The notes beneath the pieces are model-generated. The model did no database searches. It was given only the letters and a program-made list of their open reading frames with translations, and had not been told where the DNA came from. A program made the translations under genes and the position numbers. A stretch of 5,714 nt of DNA from Saprospirales bacterium (GTDB lineage: Bacteria; Bacteroidota; Bacteroidia; Chitinophagales; Saprospiraceae): the NCBI GenBank assembly GCA_003448025.1, contig DLXL01000623.1, positions 2,023 to 7,736 of the forward strand, given 5' to 3'. Every line of letters begins with the position of its first letter. Position 1 is the first letter of the stretch. This document shows positions 1 to 5,714 of this stretch, in pieces.

Positions 1-564
1 ATACTTCCCAATGCAAGAGCTGCATTTGTATGTAGAATTGCGCTGGTTGGACCTGAAAGTTGTGGCAAAAGTTTTCTTGCGGAAAAACTGGCTGCACATT
101 TTAATACGGTGTTTGTAGAAGAATATGGGCGAACCTATTGTGAAAAATTTGGAATGGATTCAACCGAGCTGGATTTTGCCCATGTTGCAGGTGGACAATT
201 GTACCGGGAGGATGAAATGGCCTTGGAGGCAAACAAGGTGCTTTTTTGTGATACGGAGCTATTGGTAACCCAAATTTGGAGCGAAATCTACTTCAAAGGA
301 AAATGTCAGCCATGGATCTATTGGGCTAATCATGAGCGGAAGTATACCCACTTTCTGCTTTGTGCTCCGGATATTCCATGGGTAAATGACGGGCTCAGGA
401 AGTATGAGTATGCCAGGACATGGATGTTTGAGCGGCTGAAAGAGGAGTTGGAATGTCGAAATTTGCCCTTCACCGTGATACAGGGCAGTTTTGAGGAACG
501 TTGGACGGATGCATTGGTGGCAGTTGAACTGGTAATGGCCGCCATGCAAGACAGGATTGGATGA
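1..564 (+). CDS. nadR: NadR-type ribosylnicotinamide kinase domain protein, 5'-truncated by window edge
   Basis: The reading frame is open from base 1 to the TGA at 562-564 (187 codons), so the start lies outside the window. Seen in the fragment: Walker A motif GPESCGKS at residues 17-24, an EEYGR motif at 40-44, a Walker-B-like stretch with FCDTE (Asp84), and PWVNDGLR at 126-133. This order matches the C-terminal ribosylnicotinamide kinase domain of NadR, which phosphorylates nicotinamide riboside to NMN using ATP in the cytoplasm. In bifunctional NadR an N-terminal nucleotidyltransferase domain then makes NAD. The first residues, ILPNARAAFVCRI, resemble the linker that follows that domain, so I infer the bifunctional form, but a stand-alone AAA_28-type kinase is possible. 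A GTG at 109 is not the start, because it would remove the P-loop. Arginine codons are mixed (AGA, AGG, CGA and CGG dominate), unlike the two following genes. No terminator is evident after the stop. Confidence 0.8.
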   Translation: MLPNARAAFVCRIALVGPESCGKSFLAEKLAAHFNTVFVEEYGRTYCEKFGMDSTELDFAHVAGGQLYREDEMALEANKVLFCDTELLVTQIWSEIYFKGKCQPWIYWANHERKYTHFLLCAPDIPWVNDGLRKYEYARTWMFERLKEELECRNLPFTVIQGSFEERWTDALVAVELVMAAMQDRIG

Positions 565-836
565 GTGGAGATAGTTAAACTTTCCTGATTGACTGTTTTG
601 AGCATTTATTTTGTCGACAGGAATGAATTAATAGGATAGTAATTTCTTAACTTTGAAATAATATTTTTTGTACCAAAAGATACATTCAAGTGAAAATGTC
701 GCTTTATTTGCTCCGAAATCAAGATGTTCGATTTGTATAATCCCTTGATTTAGAATGTTATATGCCCCAATAGCTCAAGTGTATTACTATTATTTTTTTG
801 ACATTTACTAATTTTAACCAAATCAAATTTCATTGT
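565..836 (+). promoter_or_regulatory. AT-rich leader upstream of the susC-like gene
   Basis: This 272-bp gap separates the nadR-like stop from the susC-like ATG and is clearly richer in A and T than the flanking genes. I see no open reading frame with protein-like character, no tRNA or other recognisable RNA, and no strong terminator. Small features include a weak inverted repeat around 664-680 (TTTTG/CAAAA arms, three-base loop), a seven-base direct repeat TCAAGTG at 686-692 and 775-781, and T-runs before the gene. The last 20 bases before the ATG are A/T-rich with no Shine-Dalgarno motif, as usual in Bacteroidota. The promoter of the susCD-like operon presumably lies here. Confidence 0.45.
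648..655 (+). promoter_or_regulatory. Candidate Bacteroidota -7 promoter element (TAACTTTG)
   Basis: TAACTTTG exactly matches the Bacteroidota sigma-ABfr -7 consensus TAnnTTTG. No good TTG/TTTG -33 element lies at the usual distance upstream; the nearest TTTG, at 610-613, is about 34 bp away and too far. If real, the mRNA leader would be roughly 180 nt. A near match, TATTTTTTTG at 791-800 (spacing two bases too long), would give a short leader instead. A single eight-base match in AT-rich DNA can arise by chance, hence the low confidence. Confidence 0.25.
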
Positions 837-3800
837 ATGAAGCAATTCCTACTCGGGCTTGCCTTGCTCTTACTGAGCGCTTCGCAAGTTTTGTCACAGC
901 GCGTTGTGACGGGAAAAGTCTCCGATGATCAGGGTGAACCGCTCATCGGTGCAACGGTTACCGCACCTGGTACCTCTTCAGGTACATCAACAGATGCAAA
1001 TGGTATGTTCCGTTTTTCAGTTTCTTCTGGTTCGACACTTTTAAAGGTGTCTTACACCGGCTATCTCACACAGGATGTGCCGCTCACTTCTGCATCAGAC
1101 TACAACGTTGTAATGCAGGTGAATCCGAACACCCTGCAGGAAGTGGTCGTGGTGGGTTATGGTACCCAGCAAAAACGAGCCATTACAGGTAGTATTTCCT
1201 CCATTAAAGGGGATGATATTGCCCAGTTGCCAGCGCAGAGCTTTGACCAGTTGCTGCAAGGCCGTGCAGCCGGTGTGAACGTAAGCCTGCCAAACGGTGT
1301 GTTGAACAACCCTCCGGTATTCCGCGTACGTGGTATCAACTCCATCAACCTGAGCTCCTTCCCGCTTGTAGTGATTGATGGTGTGCCAACGTTTACCGGT
1401 TCTTTTGGTAACAATGCCGCGAACAACCCGCTATCCAACCTGAACCCTGCCGATATTGAGAGCATCGACATCCTGAAAGATGCCTCTGCTACGGCTATTT
1501 ATGGTTCTCGTGCATCTGCCGGTGTAGTGCTGATTACCACCAAGCGTGGTCAAAAAGGCAAAACTCGTGTAAACTACGATCTTTGGACCGGCTGGACACA
1601 AGCTACTCGCGTACCAGAGGTATTGAATGCCCAACAGTACGTTGAAGTTAAAAATGAGGCAGCTGCAAATGCAGGCCTGTCTGGCCCACAATACTTCCTG
1701 GATACGATCAATGGCCAACAGGTAGATACCCGCTGGGCAGATTACATTTACCGCAATGCTTTCCAGCAAAGCCACGCATTAAGCTTCTCCGGCGGATCTG
1801 ATCAAACCACCTATTTCATGGCATTGGGTTATACCCGCCAGGAAGGTATGATCGTGAACAACGAGTTTGAGCGTCTTTCAGGCCGTATCAACCTCGATCA
1901 CAAACTGACAGATCGTATTAAAATTGGCGGAAACATTGCCTATGGAAAAAATAACAATGCCGCACCAAACACCGGATCTCTCCCTGGCGAAGCTTTCGCT
2001 ACCTCAGGTATTGGTCGTTTGGCCTTTGTATTGTCTCCAGTGGTAGACCCATATCGTTACGATGCCAGCGGCAATCGTCTTACCGGTACAGCACAATATA
2101 ATATCACTTCAACAAACCAACTTGGACTCGGCAAAAACAAGCAAACTACCGGCTTTATCAACCCGATTCCATTGATTGATTTGAACAGAGCCACTTCTGA
2201 AGCCAACCAAATCCAGGCCTCCGTATATGGAGAACTCGAAATAATCAAGGATTTGAAAGTAAAATCCATTTATGGTATTGACAATGTAGGATTTGAAAAC
2301 CAGACTTTCTGGACTCCGATCCACGGCGATGGTTTTGGCCAAAACGGTTTGGCTGCCAATGTTTTCGTTCGCAACAATCGCTGGAACTGGCAAAACCTTT
2401 TGTCTTACGACCTGAATCTTCAGGACAAGCATAAAATCGGACTTCTTGCCGGTAACGAACAACAGTATACCAAGACAGAAGGCTGGGGTGCACAACGTAC
2501 TGCCATCGCAGACCCATTCTTCTCCACTTACCAGGGTAACTTTACAACGATCAATCCAAGTGGTAATTTCCAGGGTGAGAACTACCTCCTTTCTTACTTC
2601 GGTCGTGCGACGTATGAATTCAACCGCCGTTACTTCCTGACCGCTAACATCCGTCAGGATGAATACTCCGCTTATGCTCCTGGCAATAAAAAAGGTACAT
2701 TCTGGGGTGCTTCTGCAGGCTGGAATATCTCTGAAGAAGATTTCTGGAAAAACAGCATTGGCAAAACCGTGAACTACTTCAAAATTCGTGGTAGCTACGG
2801 TACAGTAGGTAATGCTAACGGTATTGGTGATTTTGCATCCTTGAGCCTTTATAATTCAGGCTTGTATGGCGCAGCTCCAACCTTCTTCTTTAGCCAGGCG
2901 GGTAACCCTCTGTTGTCATGGGAATCCAGTAAAAAACTGGATGTTGGTGTCGTATTCGGCTTGTTTAACGATCGTATCCAGGGTGAATATACCTATTTCA
3001 CTAACCTGATCGACGGACTGATTTTGGCTGCTCCACAGGCTCCTTCCAAAGGTATCCCTGGAAACTCCATCAATATCAACGTTGGATCTATGGAAAACGT
3101 TGGCCATGAATTTGGATTAAGTGCAACCATTCTGCGTAAAGGTAAATTCAGCTGGACTACCAACGCTAATATTACCTTCATGAGAAACGAAATCCTTGAA
3201 TTGGCTGAAGGCAACTCAGACATTCTGGCACAAACTTCCGGTCTGGAAACCACCAGCATTATCCGTGTAGGAGAATCTATTGGTTCTATCTATGCTGTTG
3301 AAACGCAAGGTGTTAATCCGGCGAATGGCCAGCGCATTTTTGTGAAATATGAATACGATGGCGATGGCAACCGTATTGGTTCCTACCAGGTTCAATACAA
3401 CCACGCTGCACCTGCTGGTCAGCGCTGGACTCGTATTGACAACGGTGCATTTGTGTCTGCTCCTTCACAAATTAACGATGGTAATGTTTATGGACCAACC
3501 CTTCCAAAATGGTTTGGCGGTTGGGACAACACCTTTACTTATGGTGCGTTTGATTTGAACATTCAGATGAACTACGCCGGTGGCAATTATATCTACAACG
3601 GTAGTAAAGCCGGTTTGCGCGACCAGCGTTTCTGGAACAACCATGTGGATGTATTGGATCGCTGGACTGAAAACAACACAGACGGTTCTATTCCACGCGT
3701 AGTGTTTGGCGACAACGTTTCCAACGGTTCGGCTATTACGATGTCTGAAAACGTGGAAAAAGGCGACTTCCTCCGTATCCGGAATCTTACTCTGGGCTAC

Positions 3801-4007
3801 CGTCTGCCAGCCAGCGTTTTGGACAAGGCTAAAATCTCGAATCTGCGTGTGTATGGCTCTGTTAACAACGCATTCTTGTTCACCAACTATTCCGGTACAG
3901 ACCCTGAGGTTTCTACCAATGGTAACAGCAACTCTGCTCCAGGTGTTGACCGTAACACAGTGCCTATGGCACGTACCTTTGTGGTTGGCCTGAATCTCGG
4001 TTTCTAA
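837..4007 (+). CDS. SusC/RagA family TonB-dependent outer-membrane transporter
   Basis: This 1056-aa outer-membrane beta-barrel imports a ligand captured with its SusD partner, using TonB/ExbBD energy. Seen in order: a signal peptide (MKQF then a Leu/Ala-rich core, likely cut after Ser20, before Gln21); a carboxypeptidase-regulatory-like Ig-fold domain at about 22-100 (VVTGKVSDDQGEPLIGATV); a TonB-box-like stretch QEVVVVGYG at 101-109; a plug domain to about 238 with the SusC hallmark ESIDILKDASATAIYGSRAS near 208-227, continuing to LITTKRG; then the barrel, ending ARTFVVGLNLGF with a terminal Phe as expected for BAM-dependent insertion. Length is normal for the family and no frameshift is seen. 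I chose the ATG at 837 because it starts directly at the signal peptide; an in-frame TTG at 798 would add 13 residues ahead of it. The SusD-like gene follows 34 bp later, so cotranscription is very likely. Arginine codons are almost all CGT/CGC, suggesting high expression. The substrate cannot be assigned. Confidence 0.96.
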   Translation: MKQFLLGLALLLLSASQVLSQRVVTGKVSDDQGEPLIGATVTAPGTSSGTSTDANGMFRFSVSSGSTLLKVSYTGYLTQDVPLTSASDYNVVMQVNPNTLQEVVVVGYGTQQKRAITGSISSIKGDDIAQLPAQSFDQLLQGRAAGVNVSLPNGVLNNPPVFRVRGINSINLSSFPLVVIDGVPTFTGSFGNNAANNPLSNLNPADIESIDILKDASATAIYGSRASAGVVLITTKRGQKGKTRVNYDLWTGWTQATRVPEVLNAQQYVEVKNEAAANAGLSGPQYFLDTINGQQVDTRWADYIYRNAFQQSHALSFSGGSDQTTYFMALGYTRQEGMIVNNEFERLSGRINLDHKLTDRIKIGGNIAYGKNNNAAPNTGSLPGEAFATSGIGRLAFVLSPVVDPYRYDASGNRLTGTAQYNITSTNQLGLGKNKQTTGFINPIPLIDLNRATSEANQIQASVYGELEIIKDLKVKSIYGIDNVGFENQTFWTPIHGDGFGQNGLAANVFVRNNRWNWQNLLSYDLNLQDKHKIGLLAGNEQQYTKTEGWGAQRTAIADPFFSTYQGNFTTINPSGNFQGENYLLSYFGRATYEFNRRYFLTANIRQDEYSAYAPGNKKGTFWGASAGWNISEEDFWKNSIGKTVNYFKIRGSYGTVGNANGIGDFASLSLYNSGLYGAAPTFFFSQAGNPLLSWESSKKLDVGVVFGLFNDRIQGEYTYFTNLIDGLILAAPQAPSKGIPGNSININVGSMENVGHEFGLSATILRKGKFSWTTNANITFMRNEILELAEGNSDILAQTSGLETTSIIRVGESIGSIYAVETQGVNPANGQRIFVKYEYDGDGNRIGSYQVQYNHAAPAGQRWTRIDNGAFVSAPSQINDGNVYGPTLPKWFGGWDNTFTYGAFDLNIQMNYAGGNYIYNGSKAGLRDQRFWNNHVDVLDRWTENNTDGSIPRVVFGDNVSNGSAITMSENVEKGDFLRIRNLTLGYRLPASVLDKAKISNLRVYGSVNNAFLFTNYSGTDPEVSTNGNSNSAPGVDRNTVPMARTFVVGLNLGF

Positions 4008-4041
4008 TTCCAATTTCTAACCATTCATTTTGACAAATATC

Positions 4042-5517
4042 ATGCAAGCATATAAAAAACTTTCCATCTTGCTCATTGCATTGGGTGCATTGATGGTGCC
4101 AAATGCATGCCAGAAAGATCTGCTGGACCCGGCTCCACTGGCCAGTCTTTCCTCTGCTACCGCATTTGCTACTCCTGACCGTTTTGTGAGCCAGTTAAAC
4201 GGTTTGTACGACAACGTTAAAGCTGGCGCATTCTACGCTGGCCGTTTTAGCGTATATGGCGAGATTCGTGCAGAAGAATTTCTGAATGAAACGACTAATA
4301 ACGTAACAGGTTTCTCTGTTTGGAACCACACCGTTGCTGAAACCAATATCAACGATGTAAACAACCTTTGGAATGCTGTTTACTACGCCATCAATAGCTG
4401 CAACCTCTTCATTGAAGGCGCCGATGCTAACCGTGCAGTGGTAAATGACAATGCTAAAGTAGATGGATACATTGCTGAAGCAAAGTTCATCCGTGCACTT
4501 TGCTACCACAGCCTTCTTTCGCTGTACTGCCGTCCGTACGCAGATGGCAATGGCTCTCAGCTCGGCGTGCCTCTGCGCTTGCGCGCTGAAATTGGACCAG
4601 GTAACAATGACCTGGCCCGCAGCACCGTAGCACAGGTTTACGCACAGATCCTTTCTGACCTGAATGATGCAGAAGCTGGTCTGCCAGCAACACAAGGAAG
4701 TGCTTTATTGAACACTACCCGTGCCCACAAAAACACGGCTATTGCCTTTAAGACCCGTGTTTATTTGAACATGCAGCGTTATGCAGATGTCATCACAGAA
4801 GCAAACAAGATTGTTTCTGCAGGCGCTCCTTTCAAAGCAAGCAGCGGTGTGGCTCACGAGCTTCAGGCTAATGTGAAAAACGTGTTCAGCACGCCTTACA
4901 CAACCTCGGAGAGCATTTTCTCCATGCCATTTACGGTAAATGACTTGCCTGGCACCCAAAATGGTCTAGGCAGCTACTACAATCCTGGTCCTCGCGGTAT
5001 TGGTGATTACTCCATGAACAAGGCTGGTATTATTGGCGACTCTGTTAATTTCACCGTTACTGATGCCCGCCGTCAGTTTGTATTCTTCAATAGTGCCAAC
5101 AGCAAGTGGTATCTCAACAAGTTCCCTGCCGGCCCGGAACACCTGGACTATGCTCCGGTGATCCGTTATGCAGAGGTGTTGTTGAATCTTGCAGAAGCAG
5201 AAGCTCGCTTGAATTGGGGAACTAACGGCCAACGCGCTGTAGACCTCCTGAATGCTGTTCACGGTCGTTCTGAACCAACCAAAGTTTATGCTTTGGCTGA
5301 CTTCGCAGATGCAGCTGCTTTCATCAGCCAGTTATTGACCGAACGTCGCATTGAGTTACTGGGTGAAGGTTTCCGTAATCAGGATTGCCAGCGTTTGTTG
5401 GCGCCACTGCCTGGAAAGGGCACCATTGGCGCAGTGGATGCGAATAACCCAGACTACATCTGGCCAATTCCATCCGGTGAACGTGCGGTGAACAAATTGT
5501 GCGAACCAAATCCATAA
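4042..5517 (+). CDS. SusD/RagB family nutrient-binding outer-membrane lipoprotein
   Basis: This 491-aa cell-surface lipoprotein should act as the substrate-binding lid of the preceding SusC-like barrel. Seen: an N-terminal lipoprotein signal (MQAYKK, hydrophobic core, then VPNAC with acylated Cys23); a SusD-like N-terminal alpha-helical region with AEAKFIRALCYHSLLSLY and then LGVPLRLRAE; and the C-terminal SusD/RagB signatures PVIRYAEVLLNLAEAEA at 372-388, ERRIELLGEGFR at 434-445 and WPIP at 474-477 near the end. Length is typical and the gene is intact. The lipobox is slightly atypical, with Pro at -3. Residues after Cys23 are Gln-Lys-Asp, resembling the lipoprotein surface-export signal described in Capnocytophaga. 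The ATG at 4042 is preferred over the in-frame TTG at 4030 because it begins the signal peptide. There is no Shine-Dalgarno motif. All 24 arginine codons are CGT or CGC. No enzyme gene adjoins it here, so glycan versus peptide ligand is undetermined. Confidence 0.96.
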   Translation: MQAYKKLSILLIALGALMVPNACQKDLLDPAPLASLSSATAFATPDRFVSQLNGLYDNVKAGAFYAGRFSVYGEIRAEEFLNETTNNVTGFSVWNHTVAETNINDVNNLWNAVYYAINSCNLFIEGADANRAVVNDNAKVDGYIAEAKFIRALCYHSLLSLYCRPYADGNGSQLGVPLRLRAEIGPGNNDLARSTVAQVYAQILSDLNDAEAGLPATQGSALLNTTRAHKNTAIAFKTRVYLNMQRYADVITEANKIVSAGAPFKASSGVAHELQANVKNVFSTPYTTSESIFSMPFTVNDLPGTQNGLGSYYNPGPRGIGDYSMNKAGIIGDSVNFTVTDARRQFVFFNSANSKWYLNKFPAGPEHLDYAPVIRYAEVLLNLAEAEARLNWGTNGQRAVDLLNAVHGRSEPTKVYALADFADAAAFISQLLTERRIELLGEGFRNQDCQRLLAPLPGKGTIGAVDANNPDYIWPIPSGERAVNKLCEPNP

Positions 5518-5535
5518 GATTCATTGTAGCGTGAT

Positions 5536-5574
5536 AAACATGAGTCGTTCCGAATTTCGGGGCGGCTCATGTTT
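5536..5574 (+). terminator. Hairpin terminator of the susCD-like operon
   Basis: Starting 18 bases after the SusD-like stop, AAACATGAG (5536-5544) pairs perfectly with CTCATGTTT (5566-5574). Pairing continues inward through CG/CG, three U-G wobbles (5545/5565, 5548/5562, 5549/5561) and CCG/CGG to an AAUUU loop at 5553-5557. The stem is therefore about 17 bp without mismatches in the + strand RNA. In minus-strand RNA the three wobbles would be A-C mismatches, so the structure favours the + strand transcript. The U-tract after it is weak (interrupted, GUUUCGUUUA), so it could also act as a 3'-end stabilising structure. Confidence 0.8.
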
Positions 5575-5600
5575 CGTTTAGGGATGTTGCTACAAAGGTG

Positions 5601-5618
5601 GGACCTCTTGCGAGGTCC
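5601..5618. repeat. Hairpin inside repeat copy 1
   Basis: GGACCTC (5601-5607) and GAGGTCC (5612-5618) form a perfect 7-bp stem around a TTGC loop. There is no following T-run at the base of the stem, so a classical intrinsic terminator is unlikely, although a T-rich stretch lies at the end of the unit. Confidence 0.7.
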
Positions 5619-5659
5619 GTCGGGTGTATCTTCGGGTTGTTTTGTTGCTACAAAGGTGT

Positions 5660-5675
5660 GACCTCTTGCGAGGTC
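5660..5675. repeat. Hairpin inside repeat copy 2
   Basis: This is the same palindrome as in copy 1, with arms GACCTC (5660-5665) and GAGGTC (5670-5675) around TTGC. The outermost pair of copy 1 is lost because unit position 17 is T instead of G. All other stem and loop bases are conserved, while three of the five differences between copies lie in the region between palindromes. Confidence 0.7.
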
Positions 5676-5714
5676 CGTTGGGTGTATTCCCGGGTTGTTT
5701 TGTTGCTACAAAGG

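Larger units (their letters stand above)
5585..5714. repeat. 58-bp tandem repeat, at least 2.2 copies, running off the window
   Basis: Copies start at 5585, 5643 and 5701 (each TGTTGCTACAAAGG), an exact period of 58 bp. Copies 1 and 2 differ at 5 of 58 positions by direct comparison: unit positions 17, 36 and 46-48. The third copy is cut after 14 bases by the window end, so the copy number is unknown. The left boundary is sharp, since bases before 5585 do not match the unit's end. Each unit contains a small palindrome around GACCTC-TTGC-GAGGTC. The period is not a multiple of three and no gene is evident. It may be a REP-like intergenic repeat. Confidence 0.9.

Noticed and set aside
109..564. 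A shorter gene starting at the GTG at 109.
   Set aside because: The same frame is open to base 1 and includes the Walker A motif of the kinase domain, so the true gene starts upstream of the window.
744..779. Possible hairpin CTTGA/TCAAG in the leader.
   Set aside because: Five base pairs around a 26-base loop is not a credible structure.
798..836. TTG start giving a 13-residue N-terminal extension to the SusC-like protein.
   Set aside because: The extension would precede a canonical signal peptide that begins at the ATG at 837, and the TTG sits in a T-run of the leader.
3465..4013. A 182-codon minus-strand open frame.
   Set aside because: It lies wholly opposite the well-supported SusC barrel coding region, has no recognisable domain, and its composition is as expected of an antisense shadow.
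4195..4695. A 166-codon minus-strand open frame.
   Set aside because: It is antisense to the SusD-like gene, with no protein family features and no leader of its own.
5524..5595. Inverted relationship between TTGTAGC (5524-5530) and GCTACAA in the repeat (5589-5595), possibly marking a mobile element end.
   Set aside because: The match is only seven bases and does not extend. It is not enough to claim terminal inverted repeats, and no transposase or target duplication is visible.
5585..5714. CRISPR array.
   Set aside because: The copies are contiguous and nearly identical over the entire 58-bp period, so there are no unique spacers between conserved repeats.

Overview
The window looks like ordinary chromosome of a Bacteroidota bacterium. 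The main evidence is an adjacent SusC/RagA-type TonB-dependent outer-membrane transporter and SusD/RagB-type surface lipoprotein, a pairing essentially confined to that phylum. Further support comes from AT-rich gene leaders without a Shine-Dalgarno motif and a SusD N-terminus (Cys-Gln-Lys-Asp) resembling a Bacteroidota lipoprotein surface-export signal. The protein style (the SusD stretch with YCRPY followed by LGVPLRLRAE, and the RagA-like SusC C-terminal third) suggests Chitinophagia or Saprospiria, but the genus cannot be fixed from this sequence.

Layout: (1) 1-564, + strand, is the 3' part of a NadR-type gene for NAD salvage. It holds the complete P-loop ribosylnicotinamide kinase domain, and the gene begins before the window. 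(2) 565-836 is an AT-rich intergenic leader with weak promoter candidates and no recognisable RNA gene. (3) 837-4007 is a full-length SusC/RagA TonB-dependent transporter of 1056 aa. (4) 4042-5517 is a full-length SusD/RagB lipoprotein of 491 aa, 34 bp downstream. (5) 5536-5574 is a long, nearly loop-free hairpin that probably terminates the susCD transcript. (6) From 5585 to the window end there is a 58-bp tandem repeat, each unit carrying a small hairpin. The window end cuts the third copy.

How the genes work together: SusC and SusD should form a lidded nutrient-uptake complex. The lipoprotein SusD caps the SusC barrel and captures a ligand, and TonB/ExbBD energy drives import into the periplasm. 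The window contains no glycoside hydrolase, peptidase, ECF sigma/anti-sigma pair or hybrid two-component regulator, so the substrate (glycan, peptide or other) cannot be assigned. Arginine codon choice in susC and susD is very strongly biased to CGT/CGC, unlike the nadR-like gene, which suggests a highly expressed uptake system. The nadR-like gene appears functionally unrelated. I found no convincing previously undescribed system. The least explained element is the 58-bp hairpin-bearing tandem repeat at the right edge.
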